Made by a program: the position numbers and the translations under genes
Assembly: GCA_025765615.1 (NCBI GenBank)
Contig: JAIVFJ010000424.1
Span: 1 to 42,768 of the forward strand
Direction: 5' to 3'
From: Zopfochytrium polystomum
Taxonomy: Eukaryota; Chytridiomycota; Chytridiomycetes; Chytridiales; Chytridiaceae
Length of the DNA stretch: 42,768 nucleotides
Notes under the pieces: model-generated
Told to the model about the DNA's origin: nothing
What the model saw: only the letters and a program-made list of their open reading frames with translations
Database searches by the model: none
Part shown: positions 32,975 through 42,768 of the stretch, in pieces
How positions within the stretch are numbered: position 1 is the first letter of the stretch
How the letters are laid out: each line of letters starts with the position of its first letter

Positions 32975-33560
32975 GGAATGATGTTTGTGAAGGGTGCTGC
33001 TTCGCAAACCTGTCAGATTGAAAACACCACAGGCGCGGCGAGGGGCTATACTTTTTTAAAGGGCCACCAAAGTGGGCAGGGTGTAAAATGCTTTCGTTGG
33101 ATGAAGAGACGGTGAGAACCCGATGGTCGCTTTGTATGGGGCCCTTACGGGTTTCTGCTTTTTTTTTTTTTTGTTTGTTTTCAAGTCCTATTCTATAGTG
33201 ACGATGGACGGCAAAAAAGAAAAGAAAAAAAAAACAAAAAAAAAAAAGAGATACGAAAGATGAGGAGGAGCGAGAGAGAGGTTTTGGTTACACATATCTA
33301 GTGCACAAAGACAGGGCGAAAGATGGGAGGAAGCGGGGAAAAGTTGTTGGAGGAAAGTAGTTAAAAATGAGGGCTCGGAGGGACGGACAATATCAGATAG
33401 AAGGGTAAAATGCTTTCGGGGGGAAGGGAGGGCATTGTCGCGCAACCTCCGCCCGTGTTTTGACAGACATAGAATCAATACAGCCCCAACAACAGCAGCA
33501 GCAGCAATTCTTCCATAGATTGAGGGCCAAAACGCCGCCACCACTCATCTCTCAAGCGCC
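32975..33560. other. Transition to gene island, no gene seen
   Basis: T runs (33161-33172) and A runs (33227-33247) mark the border of the repeat block. A CAACAGCAGCAGC tract lies at 33490-33506. Downstream of the minus gene's stop, this would be its 3' flank. Confidence 0.45.
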
Positions 33561-36500
33561 CTACCTCGACCCGCTCAGCCGACGGATCCACCGCGAGCTC
33601 CTCACCTTCTCCATCGGTGCGCCACCGCCCGTCCCCGCCGAGTCAACACTGTCGAGGGACCCGCCAGCACCCCGCGCGAAGCCGCGTTTCTGGAACTTCA
33701 TCCCGTCCGAGACGACCGGTGGGACGCCGGCCACGGTCGGTGGAGCTCCCGGACCGCCGTCGCCGCCGAACCGCCGGCGCCGGCACCACCGCCGTTGCTC
33801 ACGATCCCAAAGCTGCCGAGTCGTGGCGACTTGGGCGGCAGCCCAGTGCCGCCGGCGGTACCGCTGCTCCCTCCCTCAGGCGAGCCGCCGGCGCCGGCGT
33901 CGTGGCGCATGCGGCGGACGCCGAGGTCGACGGCGGGCGGACCACGCTGGATCGGTTCAATACGGGACATTCTGAACCAAGACGACGCCGACGACGAGGC
34001 CAGGGACGCTGCGGGGACGCGCGGTGGGGGGACCGCCCCCGCGTCAGCATCGACCAGGTTTCCGGACGACCGCGAGCGCAACAGGTTTGACGGGCGATGT
34101 TGGCCGGTTGACAACGACGTTGAGGGCGAGAACGAGGACGACGGATTCGGGACGGGCGGGGACTGCCGCGCAAAGGACATGAAGCCAAAAGTCGGGGAGC
34201 GGGGCGGGGGCGCGGCCGGGTTGGGAGCCGAGCCATTCGAGGACGCGAAGCCAGCCGAAGTAATGCGCGGAGACTTGCTCGACCAGCTTGTGGCGAATGA
34301 GCCAAGGGTGACGCGAGGTGAACGAGTGGCGGCGGCGGCCGCGCGGACGCCACCTGACGAGTACTGTCCGGAACCAGACGAAGTCGCTCCCGTTGATTCG
34401 ACGGCAGCTGAAACGGATGAGCTTGGCCCACTCATAACGCTGAGCGGCAGGCCAGGAGAGCCCGTCGCTACTGCCGCCGCCTCCCTGCCCGAGGGCTCAC
34501 CCATGGACGAAGTGCCAAGTGCGGGTGAACTCGTTCCGCGGGGTCCCGGCTTCATACCGCTGAACACATTCTTTGGTGAAGGAGTAGGCGCCGCGGTTGG
34601 AGCAGCAGCTGCAGGGCCAGCAGTGGAAGCGGAAGTTCCCATGTAAGAGAACCCAGCTCCGGGCGAGCTTGGTAGCACAACCTTCTTCCCCGGCACCACA
34701 GACTGCATTGAGGCCGCGGGCACCAGCGCCGGTGTCGGAGGGGCGACAAGGCTGCTCTGGGCGTTGGCGCGGTCCAGCACTGCTCGCGTTGCACGTGCCT
34801 TCCCCCTAACGATGGCCAGACGCATCGCTTCTACCACGCCTCCATTCCCGCCTCCCCAGCCTTTCCAGAAAGCCGAATGTCCCATTCGATCTCGACTTGC
34901 TTGGGTGGGCGGAAGAGGTCCTGGGCCGGGCGGATTCGCAGAAGGCACTGGTCGGGAGTGAGGGTGACAACCGGAAGCGTTCCAGCGTCGTCTATTGGCT
35001 GAGCGGAAAAGTCGCGGGTCGCGGCATGGAGCTTCCAGGTCCGAGATTGATCGAATCAATAGGAAGGTCCGTCGGTTGGCTCTGTGACGGTGCGAATGCG
35101 TGGAGACTAGTGTCGGCGAGGACTATAAGATGAGGAAGCCAGCGCAAGCTTGTTGCAGACTGGCGAGTGGGGTCGCTGACTATGCATAGACGTTCATGAT
35201 GCTCGAACCTCGAAGTCGGCTGGGCCAACAGCTCTCGAAGTGTCATAAGAGGAGGTGGAGCTGGTACAGCGGCAATGACAGCAGGAGCGAGCAGAGGGGT
35301 GTGAGACATGAGAGGAGTGGTCGAAAGGTAAGGTGATGGAGGGACGTTTGAGTTCCGGGGTTGCTTCAAAATAGTGCGCGGCTTCTCCGACGTCTTCTCC
35401 GAGGAGGCCCTCTCTGAAGACTGAGAGGCTTGAGTAGGCTGCGGTGAAGGGGTGGGCTTGGGTCCAGTGGCCGAGGCTGAGGAGCTTGACACACATGCGA
35501 CAGCAATCGATTCTGCAGTGGGTTCCTCATACTTTGGGGGTCGGTCTGAGCTGGTACTTGGCCTTGGAGGTGCGTCGGAGTTAGCACTAGCTCTGGGGAT
35601 CTCTGACTGCTCCTGACTCGACCGCAAGGCGGCGGCGGCGATCGCCGCGCGTGATGCCGAATCGACGCTCGCAAACGTCTTGCCAGAATCCTGTCGGTCG
35701 ACCGACTGGTCCGGCAACGTTGGGTTTCGCGGAAATGGGACACGAGGTGCGGGAGAGCGTGTTTCTGTTTCTGCTATAGACGAGATAACACTGGACGGAA
35801 ACAGCTGTGGCGGAAATGGGGATGGCAGAAATGGGGGCGGCATGCTCCACCGAGGCTGTACTTGGGTGGGGTCGAGGAGGCAAGATCGGCGGGCGTGAAT
35901 GACACGGAAGATGACTCTGTAGCTGACCAAACAGGGAGGTCGAACGACCGTTTTGGTGCCTTTGGCCCTGCATTAGTGTCAACAACCATTTGCGGATTGC
36001 CCGAGCTGTGAACATCCGATCCTCCGCCCGCCGAGCTGGGGGCCCCAGAGCCACCATGATAAACTTCGCGACTGCTTGACCCGTCCACTGGGTTTTGGTT
36101 CCACCTGCTTCGATCAGGACGATTCCAGGCTATCACCTTTGGCCCAACACTCGTGTGATCCTCGGCCGTTGCGAGGAGGGTGTCGGTCGCTCTGTGCGGT
36201 GGATGGTGCGTTCAGATGGGGCTGCTGGTGCGAAGTAGAAGTAGATGGGTCAGCAAGGTGAAGGGGTTGGCCCGACAGATCGTTGAATGCATGGACGTTG
36301 TGACTGAGCTTCTGCTGCAAACGCTGTTGACGCTGTTGCTGTTCCAGCTGCTGCTGCGCTAATCGTCGTTGTTGTTCGAGCAGTTTGGCTTGAACGTCCG
36401 CAATATTCGGCTGCAGGAAAGACGACGGAGGAGAAGGGGTCGATGACACCGCGTGCGTCGGCTGAAGATATGGGGGCAAAAAGCGGTTTTGCTGCCTTTC

Positions 36501-37324
36501 TTCAGAGGCAAGAGGACGAGGATGCAAAGCAGGACTCGACGGTAGACTAGGGCGATCGCGTCGATCTGGTGGTGTTTGATAGACAGGGGTTGGGTAGTCG
36601 ACTCCTTGCTGGATGCGGCTCGGTTGTCTCTGCGGTTCACCAGAAAAAAACTGTTGTGGGGACGGACCAGGCAGGAACTGCTGCTGTGGGCTGTGGAATG
36701 AGTGAGGCTGCATGGACGGAGAAGACGCATAGTGATTAGTGGTGAACCGTTCATGCTGATGCTGCAGTTGTTTGCTGCAGTTGAAAGGGATGCTGTTGGG
36801 GATGGGGTTGATAGTTCATGCTCGGCGATGGGAAGCCTGTATAAGAAGCGGGTTGAGACAGCGGCACGTTTCCAGGAGGGGCTCGCGAGTGGGAGGCCTG
36901 GCTTTGGAGATCAAGCATTTGCTGCTGCTGATAGATGTTGTACGGTGCAGAGATGGGCCCAGAACCATTGCCGCTGAAGGAAGAAGGTTGGTGATGGCTG
37001 TGGTTGATGCTGATGGGTTGGATTGGGTATTGGTTGTGTTGCCTGTTCTGCATGCCCAAGCCTTGTTGGAGGTGTTGGAGGTGCTGCTGCTGCTCTGCTG
37101 GTAGTGGCTTTGCAGCAGCAGCTGTTGTTGTTGTTGTTGTTGTTGTAGTTGTTGCTGCTGCTGCTGTTGTTGCTGGAGGTAGTACGGGTGGTCGTTGGTG
37201 TAGTGTTGTTGAGGTTGTTGCTGTTGTTGTTGGGGGAAGTGCGAGGGGTGAGTGTTGGGTGTTTGTGGAGGGCCGGTGCCAAAGAAGCCGGCAGCGGCGG
37301 CGGCAGTGCCGGGGCGTGCTGCAT
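33561..37324 (-). CDS. Large Gln-rich PH-domain protein, frameshifted
   Basis: Start at ATG 37324. Restoring one G in a GG run gives MQHAPGTAAAAAGFFGTGPP, then long poly-Gln (LQQQQ types, coded by CAA/CAG). Gln/Ser/Pro-rich sequence follows to ~35300, including a Gln/Leu/Arg helix (about 36290-36400). TLRELLAQPTSRFEHHERL leads into the PH domain (about 35260-34760): LRWLPHLIVLADTSLHAF, IDSINLGPGSS, then in another frame PVVTLTPDQCLLRI and VEIEWDIRLSGKAG, and the helix EAMRLAIVRGKARATRAVL. WDIRLSGKA and RGKARA match the 18.5 kb gene (WDIRCSPKA, RGKARA), so the two are paralogs. A Ser/Pro-rich C-terminal part ends near TAG 33561 (KVRSSRWIRRLSGSR). At least six indels must be bridged. A phosphoinositide- or protein-binding adaptor is likely (inference). 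Confidence 0.75.
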
Positions 37325-37445
37325 TGATTGATTTTGTTATTGTTTGGTTGTTTTTTTATTTAGTGTGGTCGATCAAACGACCGTAAAAAGAAAAACAATA
37401 GAAAAAAAAAAATAGTCAGCCATTGTGTCTTCTGATTGATGAATT

Positions 37446-37530
<85 letters not shown>

Positions 37531-38459
37531 CGCTTCTCTCTCGTTGTGCTTGGGTTGCACACCTTCCTCAATTGCAGGCCAGTCTGTCTGCCTGTCTCAG
37601 CGGCGAAAGAAGAAAAATTGGAAAAAAACACCCAGCTGAAACAGCCTCCCAATCTGCGCGCGCTTTCCTTGTGCTGGCCTTTTTTTCCTTTTTGTTTCTT
37701 TGTTAGTTTGTTTGTTTGTTTGTTTGTTGGTTTTGCTTTGTTTTTTCTCTTCTTTCTTTTGCTCTTCCGGTTAAGGCTGTGTGTGGTGGGAGAGGGCACA
37801 CCTGTTTTTTCGTCGCAAATGGTTTCGCCGCGCGCTCGTTTCGCACGCACTCTCGCCTTCCCGTCTTTACTCCCCATGACTACTGACCGCAACTGATCTC
37901 TGGTTGGGGGGGCCCCGGCGCGACAATTATAACCGGCAGCAGGAGCGCTCACGTCTGGGATCTGTGCTCTTGCTTACGCGAGTGTCTGCCTGCACCCCCT
38001 CCTGGCTGTCTTCAAGGTTCCTGACAAGGACGATTCTTCCAAGGCGCTTGTCTCCCTCCACAAACGAAGACCTTGGCGCAGGCATTGTTCCATAAGAGAC
38101 CCCAACCGCGAAAGCACGGGTGTAGGCAAAAGGCAACGGGAAAACAAAAAAATCTGGCGGAGCGGAATATGGAAAACTTCATTGGGAGGACAGGCCGCTC
38201 GCTGAGGCACTCCTTACAGCAATTTGTTCCAAAATGGGCTGGGCACGGCTGCGCCATTGCCAGCAACTTTACGAGAACGACATCAGTGAGAAACCGAAAA
38301 ACAGATCCGCGCAACGCTGGTAGCGAAAGCAAGCAACTCAGAAGAGAGTGAAAGGAGAGGAAACAGAAACAAAATTAGCGGGGAGATCGACAGAAACAAA
38401 GGGAGGATAGCACGAAGAGAGAAGACCCAAATAAGCGCTTCAGAGAGCGTTGCGCACAC
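37325..38459. other. Intergenic with a long CT/GA tract
   Basis: This lies between the PH gene start (37324, minus) and the methyltransferase stop (38460). A CT tract at about 37448-37538 lies 125-215 bp upstream of the PH gene start. T runs and TTTG repeats follow (37681-37750). A small minus-strand frame at about 37927-38136 (SSFVEGDKRLGRIVLVRNLE) looks protein-like but has no recognisable family and is not called. Confidence 0.5.
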
Positions 38460-40108
38460 TCAATTTTGCCGCTGTCTCTGGAATAAATAGTGCACCACAA
38501 TCCACTCTTGCCCTTGGTCGTAGTTGAACAGCTCCGCGACCGACATGTAAAGATGCGCCACCGTTGAAACCAGATGTGCGCCAGCTCCGTTGTGCCGTGG
38601 CACTCGGCGAGGGCCTCCAGAGCCTTGGGTTTGTTGGCATCGAGCCGACGCAGCCAGTCTTCGGCGGTTGAACCTGCAACAATGCCGTCTTGTTAGTCAC
38701 GGATGCCAAACGACAGGACAATACGAGAAAAGGACGCGACATCTCACCGTAGTTTCGCCCGTCGACAGTCCATCGGTCAAGCACCTTCAAGTCGTCCTGG
38801 AACCACAAAAACAGGTCCTCCGATGGCATCGTTCCACCGGTAAAAAAGAACTTTGCCATCCACGAGTGATCCTCGTCCGTCTTAAAGTCGTACGGCATCT
38901 CCTTGTGCGCGAACACGTGCACAAACAGCCTCCCGACCTCAGGCTTGAGCCACTCGCTGACTTTTTTCAGCAGCGACGCAAAGTTCTTCATGTGCTCAAA
39001 CATCTCGACCGAGACGATGCGATCGAACCCGCCGTCCTTGAGCACCTCGGCGGGGAACTGGAACACGTTGATGTCGCCCGTGTACACCGTCACGTTCGTG
39101 ATGCCGCGCGCCTTGGCCGCGTTGTTGATGTACTCGCGCTGGCTGGCCGAGTTGGAGAGCGCCGTGAAGCGGGATTTTGGGAACCGCGTCGCCGCGTGCA
39201 GGCAAAAGGAGCCCCAGCCGCAGCCCAGGTCCAGCACGTGCTGCCCGTCCCGGATGTCGGCGCGCTCGAGGTAGAGGTCGAGCATGGCGATTTCGGCCTC
39301 CTCGAGGGTTTTGGCGCCTTGCGTTGTGTTGTTTTTTTTTTGTTTTTTTTTGTTTTTGTTGTTGGTTTTTTTGTTTGTTTTGTTGTCAGCCTTTTGTGGG
39401 AAAGCAATCGAGTTGACGATGTGGAGCATCTCAGCTCCTTAAATGCATGGCTTGACGCCATGCTTTGGCGGGGTTGGGCGGGGTACGCTCGCACACACGC
39501 ATGCACTTGCACGCACACGAACGCACACCTACACACGTACGCATATGGACGCACGCACATGCACGCTAGGAAGTACACGCAAGCAACACCACACAAACAC
39601 ACACACGCACACACGCACACACCGCCCAACCAACACACCCCTCCTCCTCCTCACTTCATCAACACCCAACAAAGAAAGACAGACCCAAACAACTCACCGC
39701 TCTCATAAAAGCAGCTCGAATACTTCATCGCCTCTCCGAGGTGGCACCGAAAGAACCTCGCGGGCACCTCGTAGTGCTGGTCGTTTGCCTCCTTGGTGTT
39801 GATCGCGATGGCGCGCGGTCGCGCAGCTTGCGCACGTAGGCGGTCTTTGCGGCGTTGCGGACCGTGAGGGTGGGGTCGGCGGTCTTGGAGTTGCCGCGCC
39901 GGCACTGGTCGGCGCGCCGCGAGAGGAGGTGGCGGATGCCGCTGCGGACCACCGCGTCGGGGAGGATGCCGGCGTCGAGGACCGGCTCGTAGTAGGCGGC
40001 CCAGCCCTGTGGGGGCGGCGCCGGCTTGTCGTCCTCGGTCGCGACGACTGCGGCTGCCGTTGAGGTTGATGGCGTGGTGGTGGCGGGTACGTCGGTGGGG
40101 GTGGGCAT
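38460..40108 (-). CDS. SAM-dependent methyltransferase, CFA synthase/CNMT-like, three exons
   Basis: Start ATG 40108, stop TGA 38460. Exons are 40108-39698, 39317-38748 and 38673-38460. The family transfers a methyl(ene) group from S-adenosylmethionine. Members include bacterial cyclopropane-fatty-acyl-phospholipid synthases and plant coclaurine N-methyltransferases. Diagnostic blocks: NDQHYEVPARFF and MKYSSCFYESG (exon 1), then AKTLEEAEIAMLDLYLERA, the SAM loop VLDLGCGWGSF, SNSASQREYI, SVEMFEHMKNF, FFFTGGTMPSEDL and FQDDLKVLDRWTVDGRNYG (exon 2), and WLRRLDANK and HIWFQRWRIF (exon 3). EHMKNF and the FQDD..V..WT pattern favour the CNMT-like branch, so the substrate may be an amine rather than a lipid. 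Two indels: near 39812, and TTT for TTTT after RWRIF; restoring the T gives YMSVAELFNYDQGQEW. No signal peptide is seen. Confidence 0.9.
38674..38747 (-). other. Intron 2 of the methyltransferase gene (74 bp)
   Basis: Donor GTGAGATG after AACTACG; acceptor TTGTTGCAG. Removal joins GRNYG to STAEDW in frame, as the family requires. Confidence 0.9.
39318..39697 (-). other. Intron 1 of the methyltransferase gene (380 bp)
   Basis: Donor GTGAGTTG after GAGAGCG; acceptor ACGCAAG. Removal gives YESG-AKTLEEAE, the expected junction. It contains a CA-rich microsatellite (about 39485-39625) and a T-rich tract (39331-39380). It is five times longer than intron 2, probably by repeat growth. Confidence 0.85.
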
Positions 40109-40733
40109 GCTGGTTACGTTCGGGGTTGATTGTTTTGGTTTTTTTTTGTTCGTTTTCGCAGTTGCTTATTCGCTTCTTCAATTTTTTTCTCTTCTTCGTG
40201 TTGATTCTTTGGCAGGCTCGCGGATTGGAGGGCAGACCGATCGGAAAAAAGAGCCAATTCGGTAGCCTGGACATCCACTATCATACTATCATGGATTATT
40301 GCCCGATTACCCAGTAAAAGAAGAGTGTGCGGAAAAACTAGTGTCGTGGGTGTGTAGAGTTGCGCGGAGGTTTTGAGCGGACAATCCCACCCCACCTTGT
40401 GCGTATATCCATAGTGTCTGGCTCGCCTCTTGTTTCTTTTCCCATTATTTTCTCAGACTTCTGTTGTGTGAGCTATCTGCGGGCCTGGCTGCTGTGCTGT
40501 TCGTTCTTCTACATTTCTGTTCCAACAGCGAATGTCGGAGCTAAAATGTTTGTCAGACAATCTGTGTTCCATTTTTCCGCCCCCTCTGGCGTTTCGATTT
40601 GGGATTGTCTGAACTTGCCATGTCATAAAGTTCAGGTTCAAAGGTTGGTTCAAGACCCAAATCCAACTCCTGCCTCACCCCAGCCCCGAATTTAAAGATG
40701 ATGATGGAAGACTCAGTGAAAGCCCCCTCCACT
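40109..40733. other. Upstream region of the methyltransferase gene
   Basis: T-rich just upstream of the start (40130-40200). Beyond about 40300 no feature is visible until the LTR. The promoter is presumed here; no clear TATA box is seen. Confidence 0.4.
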
Positions 40734-41146
40734 TGTTGGGCGGAACTGACTGGTTAGCAGCAAGAGGCACAAGACAGACCCGAACCTATTGTGACTGTCA
40801 GTTATCGTTCTCACAATGCCATGGAAGAGCGAGCCACTGCCAATGCAGACCTGGGCACTGGCTTGCGCTGATGACAAATACTCCAAGTATTAAGTGGAAC
40901 AGAACCCGGTGTCAACAGTTTTCCTCCTCCTCTGCTCAAGCAATAATATAGGAGAGGTTTTTACCCTGTGCCAGTCACACTTGCCTAGCAACTATATTAC
41001 AGCGTGTATATCATCTCATGTATCAATAATTCATAACCGAGGTATTTTTTCTCTTTCTCTCCAAGTTGGGAGAAGAACCACCCACAAACACACATCTCCA
41101 CTTCATTCACTCCTTCCACTCACTCACTCAGAGTAGATTGTTTACA
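40734..41146 (+). mobile_element. Solo LTR, family G, 413 bp with intact target duplication
   Basis: It runs from TGTTGGGCGGAACTG to GATTGTTTACA and is flanked by CCACT on both sides (40729-40733 and 41147-41151), a perfect 5-bp duplication. This fixes the limits of the family and shows it is an LTR. It sits ~0.6 kb upstream of the methyltransferase start. Confidence 0.92.
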
Positions 41147-41771
41147 CCACTGACAAGTCGGGAAGGATCATGGTCGTTTCACGGGACTAGCACTGCAGTC
41201 GGCTCTTTGCATTCACACAGGGCTGCTCAGAAGCTGTTGCTCGCTTGTTGGCAGCTGTGGTGGTTGTGGGCGTTGTGTGCATTGCCTCCAGCGTGGCAGT
41301 GGGGCTGTGGAATGATTGATGGGTGGCAGTGGCAGGCCCTTAAGCAGTGCAGTACAGTGCTGTTGAATTCGACCCACGGGGTACACTACGCCCGTTACTG
41401 ATGATCCCTTTGAGAACTCCATCCAATCACATTGGATGGGGTGTTTGAAGGGCTCAGTAGATTCAATACTTGAATGGGGCGCTCGGAAGGGCTAATCTGT
41501 TCTCAATAAAAAGAGATAGGCAAAGGCAGCTGTTGTTCTAGCTTTGTTCATCCTACCGTAGGAACAATGCAATTAGAACATGCACAAAAACGCTCAAACT
41601 ACGCACTCTGCACATGTAACACAGCACAGCAAGCATGCAGAAGCAGTGTACCACTGCCCCATGCTCCAGAATTCCGCTCTCTGCATCAGAATTCCGCTCC
41701 CTAATCCAGGATTCCAGCCTCCTTGCTGTGCTGTGCAATCTGAGCAATGCAACAGGCATTTAGGAATCAGG
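41147..41771. other. Unassigned sequence
   Basis: Short repeats of CAGAATTCCGCTC are present at 41668-41701. There is no gene signature or RNA. Confidence 0.35.
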
Positions 41772-41954
41772 GATTGCACCAATCACTGCATTTCTAAAAG
41801 TGAGATAAAAACTGCGCTCACCAGAGATTGCACCAATCATTGGATTTCTAAAAACAAGGAAAACAGCAGCTTGTTTCCCAAACAAGCTTCCTGATTTGGA
41901 AACAACCAAACCAATTTACAAATAACTGTTTCTCAAACAAGCTGTAAATTGGTT
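41772..41954. repeat. Direct repeat and two hairpins
   Basis: A 28-bp direct repeat (GATTGCACCAATCA...) occurs at 41772-41799 and 41826-41853 with two differences. Next is a 9-bp hairpin (AGCTTGTTT/AAACAAGCT, 41868-41888). A 12-bp perfect inverted repeat follows (AACCAATTTACA at 41909-41920, TGTAAATTGGTT at 41943-41954, 22-nt loop). TGT/ACA at the latter's ends recalls LTR termini. Confidence 0.65.
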
Positions 41955-41958
41955 CCTG

Positions 41959-42045
41959 GTGGTACTCAGCCCAGACAAAGTACTCAGCCCAAGGTGGTAC
42001 TCAGCCCTGGCTGGTACTTAGCCCAGGCTGGGAGTTGGTGCTCAG
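41959..42045. repeat. Imperfect GGTACTCAGCCC tandem repeats
   Basis: Five near-copies of (G)GTACTCAGCCC with spacing of 17-25 bp. They lie ~80-165 bp upstream of a strong TATA-like box, which fits an upstream activating array. Confidence 0.65.
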
Positions 42046-42122
42046 CCTGTTTTATCTCATTTCTGTGGCCTGCTCTGTGCAGCCCACTGCTCCCTCTGTT
42101 TTTCTGATGGCTCCCAACCTGC

Positions 42123-42131
42123 AGGATATAA
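42123..42131 (+). promoter_or_regulatory. TATA-like box (GATATAAAAG)
   Basis: A strong TATA motif at about 42123-42131 follows the tandem repeats. CT-rich DNA (42220-42340), typical of fungal leaders, lies downstream. No plus-strand gene could be identified before the window ends. An LTR promoter is another reading. Confidence 0.4.
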
Positions 42132-42483
42132 AAGCAGCAACCTCTCACAGAGATCAAACAAGGAATCCAACCCCCTCCTTGCTGCTTTGACAGAATTCAG
42201 TGCAAAACAAGCCAATCTCTCTTCCTCCATTTGCTCTCTCTCTCTTCCTCTCTGCTCACTCCTCTGTCCTCTCCCCATCCTCTCACTTATCCCCCTTTTC
42301 CATCATCACTGCCTCTCTCTCTCTCTCTCTCTCTCTCTTCATCCCCACACACACCAAGTCCCTCCAGTCCTGGGTGGGATTTCATCATATAGGGAATGAG
42401 AGAGAGAAATCTCGAAGCGTTGTGACATTGCAACTGTTGTCGATGAGTACAGGAAAAGAAATAGGAAGGGAGGCATCAACTGC

Positions 42484-42768
42484 AAATGCCCGGATTACTC
42501 CCGGGCCATCCAAAAATCCTGTTGACTTTCATCTTGTTCAGTCTCTGATTGGAGTTGCGTTTCCATCCACAATTGCTGTTCTGCAGCATACTGCTCACTT
42601 TGCTGGTCATCCCAATCACCGTTCTGTCGCAGGAGTGCTTGTTTTCAGGTATCTGCTGTTGTGGAGGGTTGGTTGCTGGAGTAAGAGCGCATTTGGATTT
42701 GCTGGTGGTTGATGCTTGTTGCTGTTGCTGCAATTGCTGAAGAAATGTGTTGGCACACTGTCGAGCAC
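42484..42768 (-). CDS. Possible C-terminal end of an unknown Gln-rich protein (partial)
   Basis: From the window edge, one minus frame reads QCANTFLQQLQQQQQAS. A second frame then reads NGDWDDQQSEQYAAEQQLWM and ends with DFWMARE at a stop near 42484. A single frame change would join them into a Gln/Glu-rich tail. No family is recognised and the start lies outside the window. Low support. Confidence 0.25.

Noticed and set aside
33460..34646. Long plus-strand open frames opposite the minus PH gene
   Set aside because: They are antisense to a frame with clear PH homology. The plus-strand residues look plausible only because of the high GC content.
37927..38136. Small minus frame of 69 codons
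   Set aside because: It looks protein-like, but no family, splice partner or promoter could be supported.

Overview
The window reads as nuclear DNA of a fungus, perhaps an early-diverging or zoosporic one; the species cannot be named from the sequence. The grounds are GT-AG introns of 74 and 380 bp in a methyltransferase gene, a eukaryotic-type ITPase (Ham1), a Ty3/Gypsy element with a CCHC Gag, solo LTRs with 5-bp target duplications, a tRNA-Leu(AAG), and many proteins rich in Gln, Ser, Pro and Ala. Nearly every reading frame is broken by single-base indels, several of them in homopolymers and some inside strongly conserved residues. I read most of these as consensus sequencing errors, so gene limits are given as spans, not clean ORFs.

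There are two compartments. GC-rich, CpG-rich gene islands lie at about 0.4-20.7 kb and 33.5-40.1 kb. They hold a Q/S/P-rich protein (minus, 1992-3697), a protein ending in a possible membrane helix (minus, 4486-6117), divergent Ham1/ITPase (plus, 6678-7358), three genes with PH or PH-like domains in the same orientation (9298-11417, 13981-16249, 18477-20658), a fourth PH-domain gene (minus, 33561-37324), and a three-exon SAM-dependent methyltransferase of the cyclopropane-synthase/coclaurine N-methyltransferase type (minus, 38460-40108). Between genes there are long GA/CT, CA and GTT microsatellites and poly-A/T runs.

A repeat block fills about 22.0-33.0 kb, with a second patch after 40.7 kb. 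It shows layered insertions. A 273-bp solo LTR carrying heat-shock-element-like arrays sits inside an older 413-bp solo-LTR family (four copies, some broken). A 1.62-kb element with 177-bp inverted ends sits inside one copy of a ~560-bp repeat, and an uninterrupted copy lies just downstream. A Ty3/Gypsy internal region (truncated Gag, protease, RT, RNase H, integrase) is bounded by 70-bp direct repeats. There are two copies of a tRNA-derived repeat. The Gypsy coding region has only about seven CpG in 3.5 kb.

The points most worth following are the local family of PH-domain proteins with diverged low-complexity flanks, the well-formed -1 frameshift cassette at the gag-pol junction, the heat-shock-like LTR, and the CpG-biased divergence of the inverted repeats.
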